From Lachnospiraceae bacterium (lineage in GTDB: Bacteria; Bacillota; Clostridia; Lachnospirales; Lachnospiraceae), in NCBI GenBank assembly GCA_017556805.1, contig JAFYMC010000028.1, positions 186,001-250,000 on the forward strand: 64,000 bases of DNA, written 5' to 3'. A model generated the notes under the pieces. That model was not told where the DNA came from. It worked only from the letters and a program-made list of their open reading frames with translations, and did not search any database. The translations under genes and the position numbers were made by a program. This document shows positions 24,728-33,331 of this stretch, in pieces; the first letter of the stretch is position 1; each line of letters begins with the position of its first letter.

Positions 24728-24740
24728 AAATCTACATGTA

Positions 24741-26048
24741 TCAAGTCTCTTCATCTTGTATCGGAGTATGAAAAGGCTTCGTCATTTCTAAAAACTCAAA
24801 AATATCAAAATCATAATTAGCATTCACATTGCTTTCTTGTTTCAATTCATACTTTCTATTTGCCTCTTCTTTCTTAAATTTGCAACCAATATAATTCTTT
24901 CGCTCATCTCGCAATTCTTCAGTTTCATAAGTTACCTTTTTAAGTAGCACCATTTTTTCACTACCCTTTACGCATTCATAACGGGAAGAGTTAAACGACA
25001 TCACATTATATCCATCTGTTTGAACACTATCGTATATAATCCCACCAATTCCAATCTTTCTAAATATATCTGCTATAAATTGCGTTATATGATAGTCTTT
25101 ACGTTCCTGTACCGGAATAGAAAAAAGATTTTTAAACGAATACATAATATTCAGCTTAATTATCTCACACCTATTTTCTTCTTTCTTCAATGTTTCTTCT
25201 CTAAAGTCTAAATAGACTGATTCATCTTTACATAAGATTTCCGCCACTGTACATATTTGACCAACATAAGACTTTATCTCAGCAATAGCAGTAGTCTCCT
25301 TACTCGCTACATATAAAAAAGAGCATCCTTCCCGATTAAACCTACCGGCAGAAGCAAGGCATGGTGGTGGCGCAAGCACCTCCTTGTCTATATAAGGAAA
25401 TGAAATTTCTTTTTCAACCTCCCCAAGTAATATCTGCTCTTTATTTCCCCCTTCTCTAGCTCGATAAAACACCTTATTATATATATTTACTTTTGGCAAA
25501 AAATCTAATATCTCCCTAAAAAACAACACATATTTTTCTTCTATCTCATAGTAATTTTTACTATTTAAATCATTTTTTATGTTGTTAATCACTAGTGATT
25601 CTGCATTCTTTAATGGCTTTGTTGCATGTGAATCAAGGAATAATTTATAGATACTTTGCACTCCATTATTTTCTGAAGAGGTAAAAATTGAAACATCGCC
25701 CAAATCTGTTTTTTTAAGCAATACAACCATAAATTCATATGCCGTATTAGAATCTAATTTATTCCTGAAAATTTCATTTTCTTCTACTAAAAACATTGGA
25801 GCAAACAGACCGGCGCCAACTACTCTTTTAAGAGAAATAAGTTGCATTCCATATTGATTATAAGAATAATGAAATCTAATTGCATCCACTATATCTTGCA
25901 GCAATTCATCATTATTACAAATATTTATGCCAAGATTTTTACCGCATATAGAGCAAATTTCCTTATTATCTCTACTTTGCCATCTCTCTAGATAATTAAT
26001 AACTTTTTCTACTTTTATGCACTGCCTGCAAACATAGAATTCGTCCAT
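24741..26048 (-). CDS. RES domain protein with N-terminal zinc ribbon
   Basis: 435 residues. An N-terminal zinc ribbon (Cys7, Cys10, Cys32, Cys35) leads into a helical middle region. A C-terminal RES domain follows: Arg196 in FYRARE, GRFN at 235, Glu257 in AIAEIKS and Ser341 in IIYDS. RES toxins degrade NAD+. Here no Xre antitoxin gene is adjacent; the long N-terminal part resembles what is seen in HEPN/RES N-terminal fusions and may act as sensor. Strong AT bias marks the start of the foreign block. Defence function is inferred. Confidence 0.82.
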   Translation of the reverse strand: MDEFYVCRQCIKVEKVINYLERWQSRDNKEICSICGKNLGINICNNDELLQDIVDAIRFHYSYNQYGMQLISLKRVVGAGLFAPMFLVEENEIFRNKLDSNTAYEFMVVLLKKTDLGDVSIFTSSENNGVQSIYKLFLDSHATKPLKNAESLVINNIKNDLNSKNYYEIEEKYVLFFREILDFLPKVNIYNKVFYRAREGGNKEQILLGEVEKEISFPYIDKEVLAPPPCLASAGRFNREGCSFLYVASKETTAIAEIKSYVGQICTVAEILCKDESVYLDFREETLKKEENRCEIIKLNIMYSFKNLFSIPVQERKDYHITQFIADIFRKIGIGGIIYDSVQTDGYNVMSFNSSRYECVKGSEKMVLLKKVTYETEELRDERKNYIGCKFKKEEANRKYELKQESNVNANYDFDIFEFLEMTKPFHTPIQDEET

Positions 26049-26145
26049 ATTTATATCCTCCTCATAGCATATCTTTTCTTTCCACCATTATATCACATCA
26101 TATCCTGTTTTTAGGCACAAAAAAGCCCAGAGTTCTCTGAACATG

Positions 26146-26174
26146 AAAAAGGCACCTGCCGTTTAACAGATGCC
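26146..26174 (-). terminator. Terminator after the transposase
   Basis: GGCATCTG pairs with CAGGTGCC (one T-G), loop of eight, then five T on the - strand. Confidence 0.75.
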
Positions 26175-26192
26175 GTAGTCAATTACTGTTCA

Positions 26193-26597
26193 TCATACCT
26201 TCGTATTATCAGGCTGATGCCTTTGAATATAGGAAATACAATTTTTCAAATGGTCCTCGTCCTTAATCGGCTCCCATGATTTTCCTCCCCATAGTCCTTT
26301 TTCTACTTGTTCAACTAAAATTGGAAATTCTTTTCTAATCAATCTTGATGAAGTTCCAAATAACATTTGTCCTACCTGTGATGGAAGCAACTCCGTTCTT
26401 ACCAAAACGTGAACATGATTATATGCCACTGTACTTTCAACTAATTCTACTCCTTCTTTACGCTCAATTACTTCCTCAATAATTTCTTTTAGCTTCGTAC
26501 GTATTTCTTCACTATAAAACATGTTTTTCCTATATTTTGTTGCACCAATAAAATGATAATAATTTAGATATGCTCTATCCTCTGATAGCCGTTTCAA
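26193..26597 (-). mobile_element. tnpA: IS200/IS605-type transposase TnpA (Y1 HUH)
   Basis: 134 residues. The metal-binding HUH motif is NHVHVLV, and GTSSRLIRKEFP and SYIQRHQ follow; the last Tyr-containing segment is the likely nucleophile site. This single-strand transposase moves IS200-like elements. The start is the TTG at 26597, eight bases after AAAGGAGG; an upstream in-frame TTG at 26660 lacks a good site. There is no TnpB partner. Element ends were not recognised, although the terminator hairpin could be part of the right end. Confidence 0.85.
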
Positions 26598-27115
26598 CCT
26601 TTTTTCCTCCTTTTGCTTTATCCTCAATTGTGTCAACACTGCTTGTGTTGCTTTTTTCAATATCCAAAGTATTCCTAATGGTTATTCAATTATATACAAG
26701 TATCCATAAGGTGTCGTCACCTCTTCCTTTCCCTCTCCCAACCATTCTCCCTGTCCCTACATGCACATCCCCCCTTACCAATACTTGCCCAATCTCTTTT
26801 GTCCAGCATATCCTAGTCACAACAAAAAGAACCTCCGATAAGTCCTTCCTCGCTAAAAGCATAAACGGAGGGACTCGAATTTGTTAAGCACCGAGATAAT
26901 CACTCATTTTAAAGGTTGCCCTTGGCGACGATGTCCTTGCCAAGTGGTTTTCCGAAGCCTTCTGTTAATATTTGGATTTTGGGATGAGGTGTCAGGGAGG
27001 TGCCGAGAACATCAAAAAGAGACTTATTCCCCTCTCTACACCCCTTCTCTCTCCCATTCCAATTCTCATTACATGAACACGCTTATCGCTCATATAACTC
27101 TCACTACTTCAATGC
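26598..27115. other. Intergenic region with att-like sequence and hairpin
   Basis: No convincing gene. It contains CCTCCG at 26832 and CGGAGG at 26866-26871, which can pair on the - strand in front of a T-rich run, a 15-nt copy of the tRNA-Ser 3' region (26865-26879) and a 14-nt word, CGACGATGTCCTTG (26926-26939), that recurs at 31573-31586. Confidence 0.5.
26865..26879 (-). other. Partial copy of tRNA-Ser 3' end (att-like)
   Basis: On the - strand TTCGAGTCCCTCCGT, matching 14 of 15 bases of TTCGAATCCCTCCGT in tRNA-Ser at 31652-31638, in the same orientation. It may mark the far end of an island inserted at the tRNA. No integrase is present. Confidence 0.45.
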
Positions 27116-28588
27116 TTAAGTCAGCGAAATAACTCCATTACATAATTCTCTGAACCTGGTATCCTTGTATACCTTAGTCAGATTCTTATTATCCGCAAAA
27201 TAAAGCATAAAATCAATTATCTCATTGATTCTTTCTCCATGCACAGGCGATTTAATTAATAACAAAATCTCTTTTGCATTATTGGCACGAATACTATTTC
27301 CCTCATAAATAGAATCCATATATCTCTTAAATATTTCCAGAAATAGTATTACCTGTTCCTTTGACAATATCTTAAAAAATGCATCATAATATTCTTTCCC
27401 TTTCGGCGATACCCCTTCACAATATGCAACTTCCTTACCGATTCTACATTCTGTTATAATTGAAATCAATTTTGCCTCTTGATCCTTAGGAATATCTGAT
27501 GACTTAGATATATATTTCATAATGTCCTTGATTATTGGTGGTTCATTATAATAATTATCCCAGCTATAATGTGTAATTAGTAAGTTATCACACAGATTGC
27601 TAATCATAATACTTCGGTCCGATATCGTCAAAAAAGATAAGCCATCACATGCTTCAATAAAACCATACGCCAAATTTTCTTTTACTGCGTCTAAATTATT
27701 TTTGTAATACTCTTTCTTTTCTCCCAATGAATACTTAGTCTCAGATTTTGCATAAGGCCAAATCACTTTGGACACTGAAATAACATTCTGACGTACCTCA
27801 TTAGAAGTATCTTCCGACAAATATATTCCAAACATAGCTACCAACAAATTCGATGCCATACCCGACGACAAATCCGCTATGGCATGCTGAAAAGATTGTA
27901 GCGTTGTAGAATCTAATGGTTCTGTCCTTCTCTTAATATTATCAATAATTTGATGTACTTGTATTGCCGACGCAGAAGGTACATCATTTATCACCTCAGT
28001 AACACAGGTCTTTAACCACCCCAATAATTCATATGAATTGATATCATATGAGTTAGGGTGAGAAGCCCCTATCTGATTTCTCATATCTAAAATGTGGCAT
28101 AACTTCCGATAAACAATATCAGAAATCCATTCTAGCTTCTTCAATGTATCTAGCATAACTCTATCTTTCAAACCAGACAAATCATTTTCGCTTGTATACT
28201 GATCCCTATTTTTGTTATTACATGCCTGATCATAAAATGTATCTAGTCCATAATACACTATTTTTCTTCGTAAGTTTAAAACCACTTCGTTCCACACATA
28301 ATTTAACGAAGCATCAAACAATCCAATTGCTGCACCTGCAACAAATCTTGACAAATAATATGCGTCTCGCTTTTGCTCTATTGGAATTTGATTCAATAAA
28401 CTTGGCAACATGGCCATTACATTCTCTCTTTCATCAAACGAGGCTATAACATTTTCAGAAGGCAAACCTACAGATAATAAAAATGCCTCAAAACCATTAT
28501 ATGTTTCAACATACACTTCACTACTTTCTGTATTTACTATCTCACTTCTCACATTTTTTCTCCTTTGCTTCACAACTTTTTTTGTCAT
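27116..28588 (-). CDS. HEPN-like protein, unknown family
   Basis: 490 residues, AT-rich coding sequence unlike core genes here. Mostly alpha-helical. Near residue 170 it reads RNQIGASHPNSY, which fits the RX4-6H motif of HEPN ribonucleases and often reads RN...HP in abortive infection proteins. No other domain is recognised. Start ATG at 28588, seven bases after AGGG. The neighbours are a coiled-coil membrane protein and a nuclease in an AT-rich block by tRNA-Ser. A role in phage defence is plausible but not shown. Confidence 0.6.
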   Translation of the reverse strand: MTKKVVKQRRKNVRSEIVNTESSEVYVETYNGFEAFLLSVGLPSENVIASFDERENVMAMLPSLLNQIPIEQKRDAYYLSRFVAGAAIGLFDASLNYVWNEVVLNLRRKIVYYGLDTFYDQACNNKNRDQYTSENDLSGLKDRVMLDTLKKLEWISDIVYRKLCHILDMRNQIGASHPNSYDINSYELLGWLKTCVTEVINDVPSASAIQVHQIIDNIKRRTEPLDSTTLQSFQHAIADLSSGMASNLLVAMFGIYLSEDTSNEVRQNVISVSKVIWPYAKSETKYSLGEKKEYYKNNLDAVKENLAYGFIEACDGLSFLTISDRSIMISNLCDNLLITHYSWDNYYNEPPIIKDIMKYISKSSDIPKDQEAKLISIITECRIGKEVAYCEGVSPKGKEYYDAFFKILSKEQVILFLEIFKRYMDSIYEGNSIRANNAKEILLLIKSPVHGERINEIIDFMLYFADNKNLTKVYKDTRFRELCNGVISLT

Positions 28589-28719
28589 GTCCAAACCCTA
28601 ACATATCTTTTTATAGTACATCAGATTTAATTATATCATTAAACAAATACAGCAATTATGAATAAAATAAGTTTTCCTACATTTCAAATTATTAAAATAC
28701 ATTCTTCTAACAATCAAAC

Positions 28720-29511
28720 TCACTCATACCAATATGATATATCATTCAGTCTATCTATAATCCTTTCTTTGTCTAGTTTTCCTTCTTCATTGATTAGCCC
28801 CAACTCAACCAATCTGCTATACTGACCCACTGATATTCCCTTTATCCCCTCATTCAATAGACTTATTAGATAATCACGATTTGGTTCCCATCTATCTTTT
28901 AAATAATTTCCTCCTTTTCTTTTCCTTAGCCTTTCCGCTTCACGCTGAGCATCAAATTGCTCTCTCTTTAAACATTCTATAATTAACTCTTTCTCTTCGA
29001 GTTCTTTCTTATATTTGGCTTTTTCTTCTTCGTTCAAATTTGCTTTATTCATTAATTCGTTAATAATTTTATCCTTATCCTCTTCTTGATTTTGTATCTC
29101 CTCTGTTTTCTCGGAGCTAATCTTATCCAAATGAGAAATTTTGTCATTTAAACTATTTAGCTTTTCTCCGAACCTCTCCTCAATTTTTCCAAGTGTAACC
29201 GAAATATCTTTCATAAAGTCATACGATGAATTGTAAAACTTTGAACTTGTTTCGTCCGCCTTAAAATAGAAAAAAATAGAAATAAAAATTGAAAAGAATG
29301 CCAATAACATAGATAAGATACTCTCTAACGAAAACTCATTTTTAATTATGGAATAGCAAATCAAGCCGATAAACATAACACTTGCAATACCCCCTGCAAT
29401 ACAGATTGTTATTTTTATCGGATCATTCTTCCCTTTTGCATTTTCTAATTCGAGCAACTTATTTAATATTTCTTTATATCCTTCCAAATCCTTCTCATCT
29501 TTTTTAAACAT
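28720..29511 (-). CDS. Two-helix membrane protein with long coiled coil
   Basis: 263 residues. Two membrane helices (about 33-55 and 62-83) form a hairpin. A long charged coiled coil follows (about 105-205), then a C-terminal helical domain with ISVGQYSRLVELGLINEEG, which has a winged-helix feel. AT-rich codon use matches its neighbours. I do not recognise the family. Membrane anchoring plus coiled coil would fit an effector or a sensor in an anti-phage set, by position only. Confidence 0.6.
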   Translation of the reverse strand: MFKKDEKDLEGYKEILNKLLELENAKGKNDPIKITICIAGGIASVMFIGLICYSIIKNEFSLESILSMLLAFFSIFISIFFYFKADETSSKFYNSSYDFMKDISVTLGKIEERFGEKLNSLNDKISHLDKISSEKTEEIQNQEEDKDKIINELMNKANLNEEEKAKYKKELEEKELIIECLKREQFDAQREAERLRKRKGGNYLKDRWEPNRDYLISLLNEGIKGISVGQYSRLVELGLINEEGKLDKERIIDRLNDISYWYE

Positions 29512-29561
29512 ATTTTTATCTCCTCTCCTTTGTATTTATTTTTCTACGTCAGAACTTCTCC

Positions 29562-29888
29562 TCAATCATCGACAAACTCATCTGTCGTATTACAACTCTC
29601 TGCTATTTCCTCTCCATTAGCGACAAACCGATACACTCGTTCTCTAAACATATCTATCATTACTTCTTCGAACTCCCAGAGATTCTTTTTTATATCCACA
29701 AAAGGAAATGCAGTTTCCCCATACTCCTTAATTTCTCCTTGAATCATGTGACCTCTATCCGTATCATCAAAGCAAAGATATCCTTCTTTGAACTTATCAG
29801 TCACATGGAGTACTACTTGCGCTCCACCATATGGGGAAGTTTTGATAAGATACAACGCCTTCTCGTTCGGCTGTTTACTCCTCTGCAT
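29562..29888 (-). CDS. Small protein overlapping the NucS-like nuclease gene
   Basis: 108 residues if it starts at the ATG at 29888, which overlaps the end of the nuclease gene by 14 bases; a start at 29918 is possible. Mixed alpha-beta, acidic C-terminus (EEIAESCNTTDEFVDD), no known motif. The overlap shows co-translation with the nuclease, so it may be its partner or regulator. That role is inferred. Confidence 0.55.
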   Translation of the reverse strand: MQRSKQPNEKALYLIKTSPYGGAQVVLHVTDKFKEGYLCFDDTDRGHMIQGEIKEYGETAFPFVDIKKNLWEFEEVMIDMFRERVYRFVANGEEIAESCNTTDEFVDD

Positions 29889-30858
29889 CAGCACTCTTCT
29901 CCCTCTCCATATACTCACTACGCAAATCCATTAACAGCTTTCCGCTTGATTTCTGAAGTACGAAGGCATAGGTTTGTACTGAAGACCAGCCGTAGATTCC
30001 CTTCAACCACTGCTGCAAAGTCATTATTCCGTTTGCAGTTGCAACTTGACCATCTTCTTGTAATGTTGCTTCCTCCGTAGTTCCCTTTGCAACCAAAGCG
30101 TCCCCGACCTGCACTACTCCCCATTCCAGCATCTTGTCAATCTTCGGTAATACTTGCCTTGTGATATCACGTTTCTTTTCCTTGATAATGATGTCTTTCC
30201 TTACCACATCCACATAAAAATCCTTATACTCCATCACTGGCAAAATCCGTTTAACATCAACAAAAACAGACTCTCCCATCTTATACGGGCAAATTCTGTG
30301 GCAACTGATATCCACATGATTACTGTTTAACCATGCCACCGCAGATAATGTCTGTTCATCGAAATCAGAGGCAATTAAAATGATTCTCTGATGCACATTG
30401 AAATCCACAATTTCATTGTTGTTCACAAAGTCCGTCAGCTTTCTTTTCGCAATCTCCACCGAAGTCAATTCTTCCTTGCCAAACTCCGCCTTATGCTTTT
30501 CGACATACGGTGCAAACACATTTTGAATCAGTTCATCCGGTGTTTTAATTGTTGCACAACTAGCTGCATACCGGATTGCTTGGAATTCAAATGCTTCCTT
30601 TCTTCCCTCAATATCTTTTCTATCCCGTTTAATTTCAATCAAAACCAAATTTCCTGAATCATCAATCGCAGTCAAATCACTCCGTCCTAGTTTTTCGTTT
30701 TTCACTTGTTGCCCCACAACCAGCAAAGATTCCTCATCATCACACACCATATCGATATTTTTTCTAAGAATCTCTTCAATATCGCTTTCTTTCATCCCTA
30801 ATTCCGCAAAAGTGATTTCTTCCAATTTCAGCGGTTGTTTATTGTCTAAACAATACAT
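29875..30858 (-). CDS. PD-(D/E)XK nuclease, NucS/DUF91-like
   Basis: 327 residues. The catalytic set is Asp61 (GRSDLTAID), Glu75 and Lys77 (LVLIEIKRD), in the spacing of PD-(D/E)XK nucleases, and the following segment EAFEFQAIRYAASCA resembles the NucS/DUF91-type C-terminal nuclease. The C-terminal part has mixed helices ending in a charged tail. GGAGG stands seven bases before the ATG. The gene overlaps a small ORF. In this genomic setting a role in foreign DNA attack is plausible. Confidence 0.75.
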   Translation of the reverse strand: MYCLDNKQPLKLEEITFAELGMKESDIEEILRKNIDMVCDDEESLLVVGQQVKNEKLGRSDLTAIDDSGNLVLIEIKRDRKDIEGRKEAFEFQAIRYAASCATIKTPDELIQNVFAPYVEKHKAEFGKEELTSVEIAKRKLTDFVNNNEIVDFNVHQRIILIASDFDEQTLSAVAWLNSNHVDISCHRICPYKMGESVFVDVKRILPVMEYKDFYVDVVRKDIIIKEKKRDITRQVLPKIDKMLEWGVVQVGDALVAKGTTEEATLQEDGQVATANGIMTLQQWLKGIYGWSSVQTYAFVLQKSSGKLLMDLRSEYMEREKSADAEE

Positions 30859-31044
30859 TCTTGTGCCTCCAATACATATCTACAAATGATTTTAAACCTT
30901 TAAATTGATTGTAACACATTAAAACATATTCGTCAATTTAAACTTCAAGTGTATTCCTGTCTTTTCTCAATAAAACTTCCATAGAATTAGTTCCTCAGTA
31001 GTTTTCACTATCCCACAATCTATTTTCTTTAGCCATTTTCCCAG

Positions 31045-31073
31045 TTGACTTTTATTAGATTTTCTTCTATAAT
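31045..31073 (+). promoter_or_regulatory. SigmaA promoter of the 107-residue ORF
   Basis: TTGACT (31045-31050), a 17-bp spacer and TATAAT (31068-31073). Confidence 0.75.
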
Positions 31074-31117
31074 TTATTTACAGGTTTAGACCAAGTACAA
31101 TAGAAAGGAGTGCCGCC

Positions 31118-31441
31118 ATGTCTGTTAAATTTTCAGGCTTCGATGATCTTCAAAAGCAACTAAAGAAGATGGCTGACGGTGCCAAAGAACTGGAGCGCAC
31201 TAAAGAAGTTTCATTCAGCGAACTCTTCACCACCAAGTTCATGAGAAAGCATTCAAAATTTTCCTCTTTCGATGAGTTTCTTGATGCTGGAAATTTCAAC
31301 GTTGAATCATCTGAAGACTTCGAAGTCATCCCTGATGATGTTTTTGACCGCCATGTTTCTGCATATACAAATTTCACTGATTGGGATGATATGTTAAGTA
31401 CTGCAACCGATGAATACGTGTCCAGAAAGCTCGGTCTCTAA
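31118..31441 (+). CDS. Small acidic protein, possibly phage-derived
   Basis: 107 residues, the only + strand gene between 6.3 and 45 kb apart from small RNA. The N-terminus (VKFSGFDDLQKQLKKM) resembles the start of HK97 gp10-type phage proteins, but the rest (SFDEFLDAGNFNVESSEDFEV) does not. It has a consensus promoter, AAAGGAG before the ATG and a strong terminator, so it is likely well expressed. Function unknown. Confidence 0.6.
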   Translation: MSVKFSGFDDLQKQLKKMADGAKELERTKEVSFSELFTTKFMRKHSKFSSFDEFLDAGNFNVESSEDFEVIPDDVFDRHVSAYTNFTDWDDMLSTATDEYVSRKLGL

Positions 31442-31449
31442 CATTTTTA

Positions 31450-31500
31450 AAGTGAAGCAGTTTTTCGAAAAAAGATTGAAATACTGCTTCACTTCTTTTA
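31450..31500 (+). terminator. Terminator after the 107-residue ORF
   Basis: 12-bp stem AAGTGAAGCAGT / ACTGCTTCACTT followed by CTTTTATTTT. Confidence 0.8.
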
Positions 31501-31588
31501 TTTTCTTTGTTTCATTGTTGACCACATTCTCTCCAAAATCTCCGGCACCTTTTGGGCACTTCTTGCTTTCTCCGACGATGTCCTTGAC

Positions 31589-31619
31589 AAAAAAAGTGCC
31601 AATCCACTGGGATTGACAC
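31589..31619 (-). terminator. Terminator after tRNA-Ser
   Basis: GTGTCAATCC pairs with GGATTGGCAC with one mismatch, loop CAGT, then seven T on the - strand. Confidence 0.75.
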
Positions 31620-31632
31620 TAATGTTTTAGAG

Positions 31633-31718
31633 CGGAGACGGAGGGATTCGAACCCTCGTGCCCTTGCAGGCAAACTGATTTCGAGTCAGTCTCGTTACGG
31701 CCTCTTCGATACGTCTCC
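31633..31718 (-). tRNA. tRNA-Ser (CGA)
   Basis: 86 nt. Acceptor stem GGAGACG pairs with CGTCTCC, with discriminator G. The anticodon loop CTCGAAA sits between ACTGA and TCAGT and gives anticodon CGA (reads UCG). A long variable arm and the T-loop GTTCGAATC are present. CCA is not encoded. It lies 39 bases after holA and is followed by a terminator; its 3' end may be an integration site. Confidence 0.93.
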
Positions 31719-31757
31719 GTATATTTATGGTAACAGCTTACGCTGTAGTACCCGTTA

Positions 31758-32735
31758 TTATGCGCCAACGGCGGTGAGTAAGAAAAGTTCTACTGCAATG
31801 CGCTCGTCGATGCGTCCGGTTTTGATTTGCTCCTCAAGCTCTGTTCCGTAGGTAATCAGATGCAGGAGCTGCGCTTTTGTAAAGTTCTTTGCCTGGGACA
31901 GGCATTTGCCTACCGCGAAAGGCGGCATTCCTGCTTTGGATGCAATAGCGGAACGGTCCAGTCCCTGCCGGTTCATTTCCGCTGCCTGCAATATCATATT
32001 GCACTGGCGCACCATAAGGTACAGCACCGTCATGGGCTTTTCCCGCACGGAAAGCAGGTCATGGTAAAGCTCTAAGGCAAGCTTCTTATTCCTTGCTCCC
32101 AAGGCGTCTGTCATGGCAAATATCTTTCCGGAAATCTGCTCCGTGGTCACCGTCAGGATGTCTTCCTTTGTCACCACTTCCCGATCGCCGATGTAGCAAA
32201 CCAGCTTTTCGATTTCGGTCTCGATGTTCTCCATGTCGGTACCGACACGCTCCAAGAACAACCGCAAATCGTCTCTGCTGATTTTCTTGCTGTCTTTGTT
32301 CAAAAGCTGGGCAACCCAAACGCTTAAGTCGTCCTCGCTGAGGCCGTTCATCTCGCAGACATAGCCGCAGTCCTTCACAGCCTTAAACATCCGGCTTCGT
32401 TTGTCCACCTCGGACTCGTTAAATATCAGTACCGCCGTGTCCGGGAGGTTCGCAATCTCATCCGCAAAATCACACGCATTTTTAAAGGCTCCGGTATTCT
32501 CCAGAACAATGACGCGGTGCTCCGCAAAGAAAGGCATGGTCTCTGCCAGATTCCGGACTTCGTTCCAGTCGGTATCTTTGCCGGAGAACACGGACAAATT
32601 CATCTCGTCTCCCCCGCCAAGGGCTCCTGCCTTTAATTTGGAAGTATAGAGGCGGCGCAGATACATCTCCGTCCCGTAAAGCAGGTATACGGTCTTGTAC
32701 TGCCCGGTTTTGATATGCTCCTTAATTCCCTTCAT
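31758..32735 (-). CDS. holA: DNA polymerase III subunit delta
   Basis: Clamp-loader subunit that opens the sliding clamp ring. 325 residues from the ATG at 32735, five bases after GGAG; a longer in-frame ORF from 32843 has a hydrophobic, unlikely N-terminus. Typical delta segments are YLLYGTEMYLRRLY near the start, VIVLENTGAF, LIFNESEVDKRSRMFKAV, and a C-terminal domain with MVRQCNMILQAAEM. Its neighbours are tRNA-Ser downstream and the YolD/Y-polymerase pair upstream. Confidence 0.88.
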   Translation of the reverse strand: MKGIKEHIKTGQYKTVYLLYGTEMYLRRLYTSKLKAGALGGGDEMNLSVFSGKDTDWNEVRNLAETMPFFAEHRVIVLENTGAFKNACDFADEIANLPDTAVLIFNESEVDKRSRMFKAVKDCGYVCEMNGLSEDDLSVWVAQLLNKDSKKISRDDLRLFLERVGTDMENIETEIEKLVCYIGDREVVTKEDILTVTTEQISGKIFAMTDALGARNKKLALELYHDLLSVREKPMTVLYLMVRQCNMILQAAEMNRQGLDRSAIASKAGMPPFAVGKCLSQAKNFTKAQLLHLITYGTELEEQIKTGRIDERIAVELFLLTAVGA

Positions 32736-32839
32736 AGGCACTCCTTTAACATGGTACACCACAAACGAAACGGTACACTTAACGTACCAATCTATTGTAC
32801 ATGAAAGAGGGAAAAATGGCAAGAGGAAATTTTGTATTT

Positions 32840-33256
32840 TCAATGCAATTCTTCCAACTCTATCATACTCTTCAGTTCCACTCTTCTCCCATCCGTAAAC
32901 ACCAGCTCCCCGGCGTACCCATCCACCTTCTTCACCTTACCGGTTACCGTTTCATAGGCCCCGCCGGACTTCTTTTCGTCCGGTTTGAAATAAGTTACCG
33001 TTACTGATGGATGCTCCGACAAATGCTCCTGTAACTGCTGCAAACGAAGGTCCAGCAGTTCCTTGCTGTTTTCGTCAAGCTCGATTTCCTCCTCCGTCAG
33101 TCTGGCGGTCTCCTTAATAGCCGCTTCATGGCCGGTCAATGCCGCAAAGGGTGCAAACTGCGCCGCCCGGTCCAAAAGAGGCATCTGCGGATACTTCCGC
33201 GATACATGGTGCGGCAAATCTATAATATCGTCGTATCGATGCTCGTCGTCTCTCAT
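32840..33256 (-). CDS. YolD-like family protein
   Basis: 138 residues. The N-terminus RKYPQMPLLDRAAQFAPFAAL and the C-terminal small domain (GKVKKVDGYAGELVFTDG, ending in hydrophobic ELKSMIELEE) fit YolD-like proteins, which are commonly encoded next to Y-family polymerases and may control their activity. GGAGG is eight bases from the ATG. It lies 75 bases after the polymerase gene, probably in the same LexA-controlled unit. Confidence 0.82.
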   Translation of the reverse strand: MRDDEHRYDDIIDLPHHVSRKYPQMPLLDRAAQFAPFAALTGHEAAIKETARLTEEEIELDENSKELLDLRLQQLQEHLSEHPSVTVTYFKPDEKKSGGAYETVTGKVKKVDGYAGELVFTDGRRVELKSMIELEELH

Positions 33257-33331
33257 CCCGATGTCCTCCTTTCCGTCGGTTCTTCGCTCTCGTCGTCTGC
33301 GCTAAAACTCCTCTGTCGCTCTCGCCAAACG

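Noticed and set aside
26193-26597. Complete IS605 element
   Set aside because: No TnpB gene is present and the element ends could not be defined; only an IS200-type TnpA is supported.
26598-26660. Longer TnpA start at 26660
   Set aside because: The upstream TTG lacks a properly spaced ribosome site, while TTG at 26597 follows AAAGGAGG by eight bases and matches the family length.
26821-26900. A tRNA gene on the - strand
   Set aside because: Only the T-loop and part of the acceptor-like sequence are present; no anticodon arm or 5' acceptor strand can be folded.
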